Under the pieces are notes generated by a model. The model saw only the letters and a program-made list of their open reading frames with translations. It was not told the origin of the DNA and did no database searches. The translations under genes were made by a program, and so were the position numbers. Of a stretch of 64,000 nt of DNA, positions 34,365 to 43,499 are shown piece after piece. The DNA comes from MPNP01 sp965221445 (GTDB lineage: Bacteria > Pseudomonadota > Alphaproteobacteria > Rhodobacterales > Rhodobacteraceae), in NCBI GenBank assembly GCA_965221445.1, contig CBDCSF010000013.1, positions 1,798,001-1,862,000 of the forward strand, written 5' to 3'. Numbering within the stretch: the stretch's first letter is position 1; each line of letters starts with the position of its first letter.

Positions 34365-34867
34365 GATGCTGAACTCCAAAAAGATGCATCCGCAAGAATA
34401 GCCACAGGTTTTTTGCACATCAGTGAATGCTGGAGAATACCATCCAGATTATCTACCTGTTCTGGCTTGGAAAAATGGTAATACGGAATATTCAATTGCT
34501 GTAGCAAAGGTTTCGTGTGGATAGCCATTTCAACTTGGCAGGCCACCTTTTCACCCACCTCACCTCGGTAGCTGATAAGCATGGGTAACGGGATGTGATA
34601 GTACTGAATCAGGGTCACCAAAGAATTTATGGCAACACCCAAGGCTGTATTTTGCATGATTATGGCAGCTCTGGTTCCACCGAGGTATGCTCCGGCACAT
34701 AGGCCCATACCTTCATCTTCCTTATTGGAGGGAATATGAAAAATTTCCTCATGTTCCTCTACCAATTCGATAACCCCAGCCAGCTGCTTACACGGGACTG
34801 AGGTAATATAACCTATTTTATTTTTCACCAGACTATTGAGAATAGCCCTGTCTGTATTCGTCGGCAT
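34361..34867 (-). CDS. comD: Sulfopyruvate decarboxylase alpha subunit (ComD-like)
   Basis: The N-terminal, pyrimidine-binding half of a split TPP decarboxylase (168 residues). The segment SNKEDEGMGLCAGAYLGGTRAAIIMQN (about residues 47-73) contains the conserved Glu region of the family, and TSVPCKQL fits the substrate-binding side. It is adjacent to and coupled with the beta-subunit gene, overlapping it by four bases, so the two probably form a heteromer. Upstream is a sulfolactate-dehydrogenase-like gene after 38 bases. Confidence 0.78.
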   Translation of the reverse strand: MPTNTDRAILNSLVKNKIGYITSVPCKQLAGVIELVEEHEEIFHIPSNKEDEGMGLCAGAYLGGTRAAIIMQNTALGVAINSLVTLIQYYHIPLPMLISYRGEVGEKVACQVEMAIHTKPLLQQLNIPYYHFSKPEQVDNLDGILQHSLMCKKPVAILADASFWSSAS

Positions 34868-34905
34868 GAAAATCCTTTTCCTGTTTAACGGAAATATTCG
34901 ATATT

Positions 34906-35826
34906 TTAGAGATCAAGACAACCAAGAACCTTATCCGCAATCATTTTACTGACCCGGAAATTGGATTCCTTAGTCACACCAGCAATATGTGGGGTTAAGA
35001 TAAGGTTGTTCAATCCGGAAAATTTCTTCCCGTCTACTTTATTCAGGGGTTCATTCTCAAAAACATCAAGTGCCGCTCCCCCTAGCTTGTCTGTTTTTAG
35101 AGCTTTGATCAGGGATTCTTCTTCAATTACTCCACCCCGTGAGGTATTGATAATAATGGCCTGGGGTTTGCACTTAGAAATAAATGACTTATCAATCAGA
35201 TGATAGGTCTCTTTGACCAATGGAACATGAATGCTTATGACATCGGATGATCTGGCAAGTTCTTCCATTTCGACCGATTTTATTCTTGTCCATAAATCAT
35301 CATCTGGACTGACAAAAGGATCATGGGCCTGGACTATCATACCCAGATGCAGGGCTTTTTCAGCTGTTATACAGCCGATAGAACCCAACCCAACTAACCC
35401 CAATTTCTTGTTACTGATTTCCGAACCGATACAGTCCGTTCTGTTCCAGACCCCTTCAATCATTGAGGAATTTTCCCTGTAGGCACCCCTTAAAAGACTC
35501 ATGGCCGTACCAATAACGTATTCTGCAACACTTTCGATATTGGCACCTATGGCCGGAAAAACATGTATGTCTCTTTGTTTGCAGGATTTCAGGTCTATAT
35601 TGTCCAATCCTATGCCCAACCGACCTATGCATTTCAGGTTGGGACCGTGTTCCAGCAATTCTGAATCAACGATTGTTTTATTTCTAACGATAAGTGCCTT
35701 GGCCGTGTTCATTGCGGTCAATAGCCTGTCACGGTCTCCGACCAAAGTAATATCGTGGATCGTGGAATGTTTTTTCGAAAGGGAATCAACAACGGATTCG
35801 TCCATAAATTCGGTAATCAGAATCAT
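34906..35826 (-). CDS. 2-hydroxyacid dehydrogenase, probable (S)-sulfolactate dehydrogenase (SlcC-like)
   Basis: A D-isomer-specific 2-hydroxyacid dehydrogenase of 306 residues. Nucleotide binding is seen at GLVGLGSIGCITAEKA (about 149-164), with NTSRGGVIEEESL, the catalytic-site Arg region CIGRLGIGLDNID, and PHIAGVT carrying the active His. The fold alone would also fit 3-phosphoglycerate dehydrogenase. Adjacent ComDE-like genes favour oxidation of (S)-sulfolactate to 3-sulfopyruvate, as SlcC does. It lies 53 bases after dnaJ on the same strand. Confidence 0.78.
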   Translation of the reverse strand: MILITEFMDESVVDSLSKKHSTIHDITLVGDRDRLLTAMNTAKALIVRNKTIVDSELLEHGPNLKCIGRLGIGLDNIDLKSCKQRDIHVFPAIGANIESVAEYVIGTAMSLLRGAYRENSSMIEGVWNRTDCIGSEISNKKLGLVGLGSIGCITAEKALHLGMIVQAHDPFVSPDDDLWTRIKSVEMEELARSSDVISIHVPLVKETYHLIDKSFISKCKPQAIIINTSRGGVIEEESLIKALKTDKLGGAALDVFENEPLNKVDGKKFSGLNNLILTPHIAGVTKESNFRVSKMIADKVLGCLDL

Positions 35827-35879
35827 GACAATTGTTAGGTTTTTATGAAACTAAGAACTTTTTTTGGGTTATACCAAGA

Positions 35880-36995
35880 TCAACCCCAAAATTCCTTAAT
35901 ATTTTTGAACAATCCCTTGTTTTCATCACTGGTCTGCTCGCTTATTTCCTCAAACTCTCTTAGTAGTTCCTTTTGTCTGGAAGTCAGTTTTTCAGGTGTT
36001 TGAACAAACAAATCAATAAGCAAATCACCATAGGAAGTTTTGCTCCTGAGTTTCGGCATTCCCTTACCCGATAACCTCAACCGCTTTCCTGTCTGGCTTT
36101 CAGGAGGTATTTTTACCTTCGTCCTCCCTCCATCAATTGTTTTTATTTCTACTTCTCCACCCAAGGCTGCAGTTACCATCGGAATGTGCACATTGCAACG
36201 GAGATGGTTGACAGATCTTTCAAATTCTTTGTGGTCCTTTACTTCAATTAGAATGTAGAGGTCACCAGCGTTTCCCGGGCTGCTTCCTTCCTCACCTCTC
36301 CCGGTAAGTCTAATACGTTGTCCCGAATCTATCCCTGCCGGTATTTCTACCTCAATAGTTTTATTTTTGTAGACTCTGCCCTCACCTGAGCAGGTTTTAC
36401 AGGGATCAATAATCACTTTACCTAGCCCTCGACAAGAGGGACAGGTTGTTTCCACCCGGAAAAAATCCCTTTGGATTCTGGTCTTTCCAGTTCCCCCACA
36501 GGTTGAACAAGTGACAGGTTCTGCCCCCCCTTCCCCTCCGGTTCCATTACATGAAGGACAATTAACCTGGGTCGGTACGACAATCCTTTTTTGTAAACCG
36601 GTATAGGCTTCTTCAAGTGTTATGGAAAGCTCATATTGAAGATCTGATCCGCGATAGGAACGTTGCGTCGTTCTACCTCCGGGATCCATAAAGTCCCTGA
36701 AGATATCCTGAAAAATATCAGAAAACGCCCCCTGTCCCGTAAATCCATGATGAGCCGCACCGTTTCCACCCTGAAAGGCGTCATGACCGAAGCGGTCATA
36801 CATTTCTTTCTTACGAGGGTCCTTCAGGACGTCATAGGCCTCATTGATTTCCTTAAATCCTGCCTCGGCATTTGGATTATCTTTATTTTGATCAGGATGA
36901 AGTTCTTTGGCTTTTTTCCGAAAGGCCTTCTTGATTTCCGGTCCTGTGGCTCCTCGGGATACCCCTAGCACATTATAGTAATCCGGCTTGCTCAT
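35880..36995 (-). CDS. dnaJ: Chaperone protein DnaJ
   Basis: A full-length 371-residue DnaJ. The J domain (1-70) has HPD in KELHPDQNKDN; a Gly/Phe-rich linker follows, then four CxxCxGxG zinc motifs (CPSCNGTG, CSTCGGTG, CPSCRGLG, CKTCSGEG, about residues 145-215) and the C-terminal substrate-binding region ending GLFKNIKEFWG. It stimulates the DnaK ATPase. It is 72 bases downstream of dnaK. Confidence 0.97.
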   Translation of the reverse strand: MSKPDYYNVLGVSRGATGPEIKKAFRKKAKELHPDQNKDNPNAEAGFKEINEAYDVLKDPRKKEMYDRFGHDAFQGGNGAAHHGFTGQGAFSDIFQDIFRDFMDPGGRTTQRSYRGSDLQYELSITLEEAYTGLQKRIVVPTQVNCPSCNGTGGEGGAEPVTCSTCGGTGKTRIQRDFFRVETTCPSCRGLGKVIIDPCKTCSGEGRVYKNKTIEVEIPAGIDSGQRIRLTGRGEEGSSPGNAGDLYILIEVKDHKEFERSVNHLRCNVHIPMVTAALGGEVEIKTIDGGRTKVKIPPESQTGKRLRLSGKGMPKLRSKTSYGDLLIDLFVQTPEKLTSRQKELLREFEEISEQTSDENKGLFKNIKEFWG

Positions 36996-37067
36996 GACAG
37001 TTTCTGCCTAGCTAAAGTCTGATAAGCCGGGGGTTCTTTTCTCCCCAAAATCCCCTCTCCTTAGAAC

Positions 37068-38978
37068 TTATTTCTTGGTATCATCCTCAATATCATCATA
37101 TTCTGCATCAACAACCTCAATATCGTCTTCAGGATCTACTTCAGGTTGTTCCGCTTCCTCGGCATTCTCGGCCTGGTTTTGATAAAGAACCTGTCCCAAC
37201 TTCATTGCAGCCTCTGAAAGATTTTGAATACCCGACTGTATCTTTGCAGTATCCTCTTCCTTCATATTCTCTTCCAATGCATTCATTGCCAACTCAATCG
37301 ATTCGATAGTTGCCGGATCAAGTTTGTCCTTATGTTCGGAAAGTGACTTCTTTGTTTGATAAAGGAGGGACTCTGCCGAATTTTGGGCCTCTACCAAATC
37401 CTTTTTGTTTTTATCCGCCTCGGCATACTCCTTGGCTTCATCTACCATCTTCTCAATTTCATCCTCGGACAAACCACCAGATGACTGGATGGTTATCGAC
37501 TGGGACTTGCTTGTTGCCTTATCAAGAGCAGTTACAGATGTTATCCCATTGGCATCAATATCAAAGGTCACTTCAATTTGAGGAACTCCACGGGGTGAAT
37601 TTGGAATACCCTCCAAATTAAATCTGCCCAAAAGTTTGTTATGTTGCGCAATCTCCCGTTCACCCTGATATACCTGAATGGTTACAGTTGTCTGGTTATC
37701 CTCGGCAGTGGAAAAGACCTGGGATTTCTTTGTCGGTATAGTGGTATTTCGTTCAATCAATCTAGTGAAAACACCACCAAGGGTTTCGATTCCAAGAGAA
37801 AGAGGTGTTACATCAAGAAGAACAACATCCTTGACGGTTCCGCTTAGTACCCCTGCCTGGATGGCAGCACCCAATGCCACAACCTCGTCTGGATTTACTC
37901 CCTTACTAGGCTGCTTGTCAAAAAAGTTTGTTACTTCTTCAACAACTTTGGGCATACGGGTCATTCCACCAGCTAAAACAATTTCATCAATTTCACCTAC
38001 CTTAAGGCCAGCATCCTTTAGGGCTGCTTCACAGGGTTTCATGGTCTTTTTGATCAACCCCCCTACCAGGTTTTCCAATTTTGCCCTGGTCAGTTTGGAA
38101 ATAAGGTGCAGAGGTTGTTTGGTTTCAGTGTCAATTGAAATGAACGGTTGATTAATTTCTGTCTCCATGCTGGAGGAAAGCTCAACCTTCGCCTTTTCCG
38201 CGGCTTCTTTCAGTCGTTGCAGTGCAATCTTGTCCTTGGTAAGATCTACCCCATTCTCTTTCTTGAATTCATTGGCCAGATGGTTGACAATTGTAAGGTC
38301 AAAATCTTCACCTCCTAAGAAGGTGTCTCCGTTGGTGGACTTAACCTCAAACAGACCGTCATCAATTTCAATAATGGTAATATCAAATGTACCACCCCCA
38401 AGGTCATATACCGCAATAGTTTTTGCTTCTTTCTTGTCCAAGCCATAGGCGAGGGCGGCAGCTGTTGGTTCATTTATGATCCGTAAAACTTCCAGTCCTG
38501 CAATCTTTCCAGCATCCTTCGTTGCCTGTCTTTGGGCATCATTAAAATATGCAGGTACGGTGATAACCGCCTTGGTAACTTCTTGACCCAGGTAATCCTC
38601 GGCAGAGGATTTCATTTTCTTGAGAATAACGGCAGATATCTGCTCCGGGGAATATTTCTTGCCTCTTATTTCGACCCAGGCATCTCCATTTCCTCCATCT
38701 ATAATCTTGTAAGGCAGAGAATTTTTGTTTTTGGAGAGGTAGGAATCGTTAAATCTTCGGCCAACCAATCGTTTGATAGCAAAGACGGTGTTTTTCGCAT
38801 TGGTAACTGCCTGCCTTTTGGCCGCTTGACCAACTAGTTCCTCTTTATCTGTATAAGCAACAATTGATGGGGTGGTTCTTGATCCTTCTGAATTCTCAAC
38901 AACCTTGGAATCGGTACCCTCCATTATGGCTACGCAAGAGTTGGTAGTACCCAAGTCAATTCCGATTACTGTGCTCAT
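37068..38978 (-). CDS. dnaK: Chaperone protein DnaK (Hsp70)
   Basis: A complete 636-residue DnaK: ATPase domain with IGIDLGTTNSCVA, the IINEPTAAALAYG segment, YDLGGGTFDITI and the VLAGGMTRMP region; then the linker VVLLDVTPLSLGIE and the substrate-binding domain, and an acidic C terminus (EDDIEVVDAEYDD). The upstream region has a good RpoH-like promoter and an inverted repeat in the leader. It is paired with dnaJ on the same strand, and its partner grpE is at 6.7 kb. Confidence 0.98.
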   Translation of the reverse strand: MSTVIGIDLGTTNSCVAIMEGTDSKVVENSEGSRTTPSIVAYTDKEELVGQAAKRQAVTNAKNTVFAIKRLVGRRFNDSYLSKNKNSLPYKIIDGGNGDAWVEIRGKKYSPEQISAVILKKMKSSAEDYLGQEVTKAVITVPAYFNDAQRQATKDAGKIAGLEVLRIINEPTAAALAYGLDKKEAKTIAVYDLGGGTFDITIIEIDDGLFEVKSTNGDTFLGGEDFDLTIVNHLANEFKKENGVDLTKDKIALQRLKEAAEKAKVELSSSMETEINQPFISIDTETKQPLHLISKLTRAKLENLVGGLIKKTMKPCEAALKDAGLKVGEIDEIVLAGGMTRMPKVVEEVTNFFDKQPSKGVNPDEVVALGAAIQAGVLSGTVKDVVLLDVTPLSLGIETLGGVFTRLIERNTTIPTKKSQVFSTAEDNQTTVTIQVYQGEREIAQHNKLLGRFNLEGIPNSPRGVPQIEVTFDIDANGITSVTALDKATSKSQSITIQSSGGLSEDEIEKMVDEAKEYAEADKNKKDLVEAQNSAESLLYQTKKSLSEHKDKLDPATIESIELAMNALEENMKEEDTAKIQSGIQNLSEAAMKLGQVLYQNQAENAEEAEQPEVDPEDDIEVVDAEYDDIEDDTKK

Positions 38979-39010
38979 ATAAATCCTTCCTGTATGTTAA
39001 ATTCTGGTTG

Positions 39011-39030
39011 TGAACTTCCGTTAAAGTTCA
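39011..39030 (-). repeat. Perfect inverted repeat in the dnaK leader
   Basis: TGAACTT at 39011-39017 and AAGTTCA at 39024-39030 are perfect 7-base arms with a six-base loop, 33 bases before the dnaK start and downstream of the predicted promoter. It could form an RNA hairpin in the transcript leader or bind a regulator. It is not a CIRCE sequence. Confidence 0.55.
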
Positions 39031-39059
39031 TTGGGTTTGCAATATGTTCATTGCTTCCG

Positions 39060-39088
39060 ATATAGGAACGGTTTGCCTTTCCTTCAAG
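39060..39088 (-). promoter_or_regulatory. RpoH (sigma-32)-like promoter of dnaK
   Basis: On the minus strand, CTTGAA (39083-39088) matches the sigma-32 -35 core and TCCTATAT (39060-39067) resembles CCCCATNT, with a 15-base spacer. Direction and distance (about 80 bases upstream of dnaK) are right. Heat-shock control of dnaK by RpoH is common in Alphaproteobacteria. Confidence 0.6.
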
Positions 39089-39446
39089 AAACAAAGACCA
39101 ATTTTCTGCTGATTTGCAAGCGATTGCAAATCTATATGAAAATACCATGTGATCCTGCCCTTACCAGTAAAATTGGCGAAAAAAACTTCTGTATTTTCCT
39201 AAATCCTAGGAGGAGTTAATCTTCAATAAAGCTAAATGAATCATGCTGGCTAAAACCAATAATCGAATGAAAACAGGATTTTCAACGGCGTTTTTCCTTG
39301 ACATAGTTGGACACTCGGATTGCGGTTCTTCCAGTTGGTTACGTTCAAATAGGAAATAACTTCTTGCTATCAAGCCAAATTTTGGTAACTTCGCAACGGT
39401 GATGTCTGAAATTCAGGGCCTTTACTTTTGTTTTGGAAGGGAGAAC

Positions 39447-40283
39447 ATGAAGCAGCTCAGGGTTACACTGGTGCAAATGCGTTCCACTGATAATCATCCG
39501 GGAAATATTGAAAATCTTCACAAGATTGTGCAGCAATCAGGTGATTCAGAATTGATTGCCCTGCCCGAAGCATCCGGAATGATGAATAAAAACTACACAG
39601 TAGCTCGCAAATCAATAACAACCATAGAAAAAGACCCTTTCATCAATACATGCAGGCAGCTAGCAAGAGAAACTGGCAAATGGATCCATATTGGTTCAAC
39701 GCCCGTAAGGGATGATGAAAACTTCTATAATTGTTCAGTTTTGATTAATGCCAAGGGTGAACAGTTGGCCAAGTACAATAAGATCCATTTATTTGATATC
39801 GCTCTTCATGGAAGAGATGTAATCGGTGAATCCCAAAGGTATACGGCTGGAGATACAGCCGTCCTGATTGATACTCCTTGGGGAGCATGGGGTATGAGCA
39901 TCTGTTATGATTTGAGATTTCCGGGGCTGTATCGAGAATATTGCCAAAAAGGGGCTGCAGTAGTGTTCATACCATCAGCATTTACTATTCCAACCGGCCG
40001 GGCTCATTGGGAAGTTTTACTGAGAGCACGAGCGATAGAAAATGGAGTTTGGGTGATTGCAGCTTCACAGGTTGGTGACCACGATGATGGCCGTTCGACC
40101 TATGGGCATTCGATGATCGTCAACCCTTGGGGTGAAGTGGTTGCAGATTTAGGTGGTAAAGAACCTTGCCAGGCAAATTACACCCTTGATCTTACACTAG
40201 TTAACTCATCTCGAAAACAAATACCGTCACTGATAAGTGGTAAAAAATATGCGTTTAGGCATGAACCTATTCGCTTAAATTAG
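39447..40283 (+). CDS. Nitrilase-superfamily (carbon-nitrogen hydrolase) amidase, Nit1/Nit2-like
   Basis: The 278-residue protein has the nitrilase Glu-Lys-Cys triad in LPEASGMM, KYNKIHLFDI and ICYDLRFPGLYR, with the order and spacing of the family. Close resemblance is to Nit1/Nit2-type omega-amidase/deaminated glutathione amidase branches. I begin at ATG 39447 (MKQLRVTLVQMRS), preceded by GGAAGGGAG; the in-frame codon at 39399 adds 16 unconserved residues. It ends 15 bases before the peptide-type ABC importer, so a transcript shared with that importer is likely and the importer may bring in amides or peptides. Confidence 0.87.
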   Translation: MKQLRVTLVQMRSTDNHPGNIENLHKIVQQSGDSELIALPEASGMMNKNYTVARKSITTIEKDPFINTCRQLARETGKWIHIGSTPVRDDENFYNCSVLINAKGEQLAKYNKIHLFDIALHGRDVIGESQRYTAGDTAVLIDTPWGAWGMSICYDLRFPGLYREYCQKGAAVVFIPSAFTIPTGRAHWEVLLRARAIENGVWVIAASQVGDHDDGRSTYGHSMIVNPWGEVVADLGGKEPCQANYTLDLTLVNSSRKQIPSLISGKKYAFRHEPIRLN

Positions 40284-40298
40284 AATAGGAGGAAGTAA

Positions 40299-41861
40299 AT
40301 GAAATCTTTTCTAAAAATCATGGGCTTGGTCGCCGTTCTGCTTTATCCAGCAGCAACAATGGCTCAAGATAAGCCCGAAATAAGAATTGCAGTGGATAAT
40401 TTATGGCCCACTATGGATCCTGTGATTGGTATTTCGACTACAGGAGCAAGGGTTCATTCAAATATCTTTGATACCTTGGTTCGACGCAACAGGTGGGAGG
40501 ACCCTGACGGGAACACCCTTGTGCCCTGGTTGGCTGAGAGCTGGCAACGTCTGTCGCCATTTGTTTGGGAGATTACTCTCCGTTCTGGAGCGACCTTCCA
40601 TGACGGGCACGAAGTGGACGCCGAAGATGTGGCATTCTCCATGTCTGCTGAAAGGCTCTGGGGACCCGAACCAATTGCCCGCCGAGGAACCCGCTATGCC
40701 AGAGGAATTACAAGGGTCGAAGCCACAGGTCCCCTTACGGTTGAAATCGAAACCAGTTTTGCAGACCCAAACTTTATTTATCGTCTGGTCACGCCATTGG
40801 GATTCGTATTGCCCAAACATTATTATGAAGAAGTGGGGACGGAAGCATTCGGCCAAATGCCAATGGGAACCGGACCCTATAAAACTGTCTCGTTTGATCC
40901 CTCGGTCTCATTTGTTGCCGAAGCAAATGAAAACTATTGGGCCGGCGATGTTCCCGCCAGCACGCTTACCTTCCAGATTGTACCGGAATATTCAACTCGT
41001 TATGCAGGATTGGTCTCAGGTGAATACGATATTATAGTAAGTGTACCTGCGGACCAGGTCGAGCAGGCACGGAACACACCTGGGGTTAAAGTCATGGAAA
41101 AGAGTATAGAAAACTATCCCATGTTTGCCTTTAACATGATGGATACTGAACTAATACCTAACAACCCACTGAAGGATCCAAATCTCAGGAAAGCAATGGT
41201 AACTGCTATTGATCGAGAAGGAATTACTCAAGCCCTCTGGGGTGATGCAACGTTTGTTCCGGCACCGTTTAACTTTCCTGAATACGGACCCTACTATAAC
41301 CCGGAACGGAAAGCACGATACAGTTATGACCCCGAGATGGCTAGAGAATTGCTTGCACAGACAGATTATGATGGAGAAGAACTTGAATGGCATATCACCA
41401 GAGGGTTCTATCCCAATTATGAAGTTGCCGCAGAGTTTATGGTTGAGCAATGGAGGGAAGTCGGAATTAATGTCAAACTGTCGATTGTCGATAACTTTTC
41501 ACTGGCTTACGAAAGACCTTTCCATATGTTGAATATGTCCATGTCCAGTGAGTTTTCCGGTGATCCTTACCGTCCGCTATGGATGGATTGGGGGCCCTTG
41601 TCCAGTAGAGCCCGAGCCAGTCACAAAACCTGGGTTCCAACTGATCGGTTTTTGGAGCTTGGTGAAAAATTCGAGATGGCACAGGAGTTTGATGCGCGTA
41701 ATGCTGCCTATCTCGAACTTGTAGAAGAGTGGGAAAATGTTACCCCGGGTATGTACTTGTGGCGTAATGTTGCCAGCTACGCTGTTCGCGATGATCTTGA
41801 CTGGGATCCGGGAAACACGACTGTAACGATTTTTGACAACCATTATATGGGAGGAAACTGA
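40299..41861 (+). CDS. Peptide/opine-type ABC transporter substrate-binding protein (SBP family 5)
   Basis: A 520-residue extracytoplasmic binding protein of the DppA/OppA/NikA family. A signal peptide is clear (MKSFLKIMGLVAVLLYPAATMA). Family landmarks are the N-terminal WPTMDPVIG, TFHDGHEVDAEDVAFSM, and later PLKDPNLRKAMVTAIDREGI and FMVEQWREVGINVKL. Ligand cannot be told. ATG 40299 has AGGAGG. It is the first of four genes of a complete importer. Confidence 0.92.
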   Translation: MKSFLKIMGLVAVLLYPAATMAQDKPEIRIAVDNLWPTMDPVIGISTTGARVHSNIFDTLVRRNRWEDPDGNTLVPWLAESWQRLSPFVWEITLRSGATFHDGHEVDAEDVAFSMSAERLWGPEPIARRGTRYARGITRVEATGPLTVEIETSFADPNFIYRLVTPLGFVLPKHYYEEVGTEAFGQMPMGTGPYKTVSFDPSVSFVAEANENYWAGDVPASTLTFQIVPEYSTRYAGLVSGEYDIIVSVPADQVEQARNTPGVKVMEKSIENYPMFAFNMMDTELIPNNPLKDPNLRKAMVTAIDREGITQALWGDATFVPAPFNFPEYGPYYNPERKARYSYDPEMARELLAQTDYDGEELEWHITRGFYPNYEVAAEFMVEQWREVGINVKLSIVDNFSLAYERPFHMLNMSMSSEFSGDPYRPLWMDWGPLSSRARASHKTWVPTDRFLELGEKFEMAQEFDARNAAYLELVEEWENVTPGMYLWRNVASYAVRDDLDWDPGNTTVTIFDNHYMGGN

Positions 41862-43499
41862 TTGCTGGGAAAAGGAGAAGATCCCGATCCCACAATTCCT
41901 CTCCTTGAGGTTAATAAATTAAGCGTTTCCCTCCCGAAAGGAGGGGATCGCCCTTTCGCAGTCAAGGATGTCTCGTTCTCTCTATCAAAAGGGGAAACCT
42001 TGTGCATTGTTGGAGAAAGCGGCTCCGGTAAATCAGTTATTGCCCAATCAATTATCGGTATGCTGCCGGTGGCCCTGCCGGTTAAAAAAGGAACTATTTC
42101 ACTAAAGGGCCTACAGCTTCCAAGGCAACGTGACGTCGCCTTTAATGCCATACGTTCAACCCAAATTTCCATGATTTTCCAAGAAGCCACAACCAGTCTG
42201 GATCCTGTCCAAAGAGTCAAAACACAACTTCATGAAATTCTTCGAATACATGGACATAAGAACCGGCCCCAAAATCACGCCACAATCAAGAAGATGCTTG
42301 AAGATGTCCAACTACCAGACCCTCTACGAATTGCAAACTCCTACCCACATCAGCTCTCTGGTGGACAGGCCCAAAGGGTTGTAATAGCAGGTTCGCTGAT
42401 ACTCAACCCCTCACTGTTGATTGCCGATGAACCCACAACTGCCCTTGATGTTACAACTCAAGCCGAAATATTGAAACTCATCGTTTCACTCAGCAAACAG
42501 CAGGGCACCAGTGTTTTGTTTATAACCCACGACTTTGGCATAGTAGGCCAAATCGCAGACAGCATTATCGTACTGAAAGAGGGAAGAATCGTTGAACAAG
42601 GTACAAGATCCCAGATTTTTTCATCGCCACAACATCCCTACACCAAGGATTTGCTTGAAGCAGCCAGTTATAAATCCGATACCATTTCAAATAATCAGAA
42701 ATCACCCTTATTGATAGCGAACGAACTATCACTTTCATACTCCATGGGGAGGGTGATTACCAAGAGGAGAATACAGGCACTGAAGGAAGTTTCTCTGGAA
42801 TTGAATGAGAGTGAAATACTGTCCATTGTCGGGGAAAGTGGTTCTGGAAAGTCCTCATTGGCCAAATGCCTTCTGCGTCTTGAGAATGTTGATCAAGGTA
42901 CAATCCTGTACCGAGGAAAGGATATCACCAGACTCAAGGGGAACGCTCTCAAGAGTATCCGAAAAAATATCCAAGTGGTTTTTCAGGATCCATTTAGTTC
43001 CCTAAATCCTCGACAGAAAATTTTGGATGCCATAGCTGAGGGCCCCATCATTCACGGAGTATCCAAGCATGAAGCCTATGAGCGTTCATACGAATTACTG
43101 CAGGCCACCGGATTGTCAAAGCAGTCAGCCGATCGCTATCCACACGAATTTTCAGGTGGTCAAAGGCAACGGATTTGTATTGCAAGAGCATTGGTGATCA
43201 AACCCGAAATTCTTATTGCTGATGAGGCAGTATCAGCCCTGGATGTTTCGATACAAACCCAAATACTGAACCTTTTCAAGGAACTGCAGCTTCATTATGG
43301 TTTCGCCATGATATTCATAACGCATGATCTCCGAGTCGCCCGAAGCATAAGTTCTCGAATGATCGTCATGAAGGATGGTCACGTTGTTGAAGCTGGTCCT
43401 TCCAATGAAATTTTTTCAACCCCGAAGGATGAATACACCAAAGCCTTGTTCCGAGCCGCTCCTCCAGATATTAAAATCTATCAAGAGGCCTCTGCATGA
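41862..43499 (+). CDS. Fused dipeptide-type ABC transporter ATPase (DppD-DppF)
   Basis: One 545-residue chain carrying two complete ABC ATPase domains, corresponding to DppD and DppF. First: Walker A GESGSGKSV, signature LSGGQAQRVVIAGSL, Walker B LLIADEPTTALD. Second: GESGSGKSSLAK, FSGGQRQRICIARAL, ILIADEAVSALD, ITHDLRVARS. The start is a TTG at 41862, immediately after the upstream TGA, with GGGAGGAAACTGA as ribosome site. It overlaps the permease gene by four bases. Fusion of the ATPases is a known arrangement. Confidence 0.92.
   Translation: MLGKGEDPDPTIPLLEVNKLSVSLPKGGDRPFAVKDVSFSLSKGETLCIVGESGSGKSVIAQSIIGMLPVALPVKKGTISLKGLQLPRQRDVAFNAIRSTQISMIFQEATTSLDPVQRVKTQLHEILRIHGHKNRPQNHATIKKMLEDVQLPDPLRIANSYPHQLSGGQAQRVVIAGSLILNPSLLIADEPTTALDVTTQAEILKLIVSLSKQQGTSVLFITHDFGIVGQIADSIIVLKEGRIVEQGTRSQIFSSPQHPYTKDLLEAASYKSDTISNNQKSPLLIANELSLSYSMGRVITKRRIQALKEVSLELNESEILSIVGESGSGKSSLAKCLLRLENVDQGTILYRGKDITRLKGNALKSIRKNIQVVFQDPFSSLNPRQKILDAIAEGPIIHGVSKHEAYERSYELLQATGLSKQSADRYPHEFSGGQRQRICIARALVIKPEILIADEAVSALDVSIQTQILNLFKELQLHYGFAMIFITHDLRVARSISSRMIVMKDGHVVEAGPSNEIFSTPKDEYTKALFRAAPPDIKIYQEASA

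Noticed and set aside
40426..41037. 203-codon frame within the peptide-binding protein gene
   Set aside because: Alternative-frame shadow of the real gene, which has signal peptide and full family motifs.
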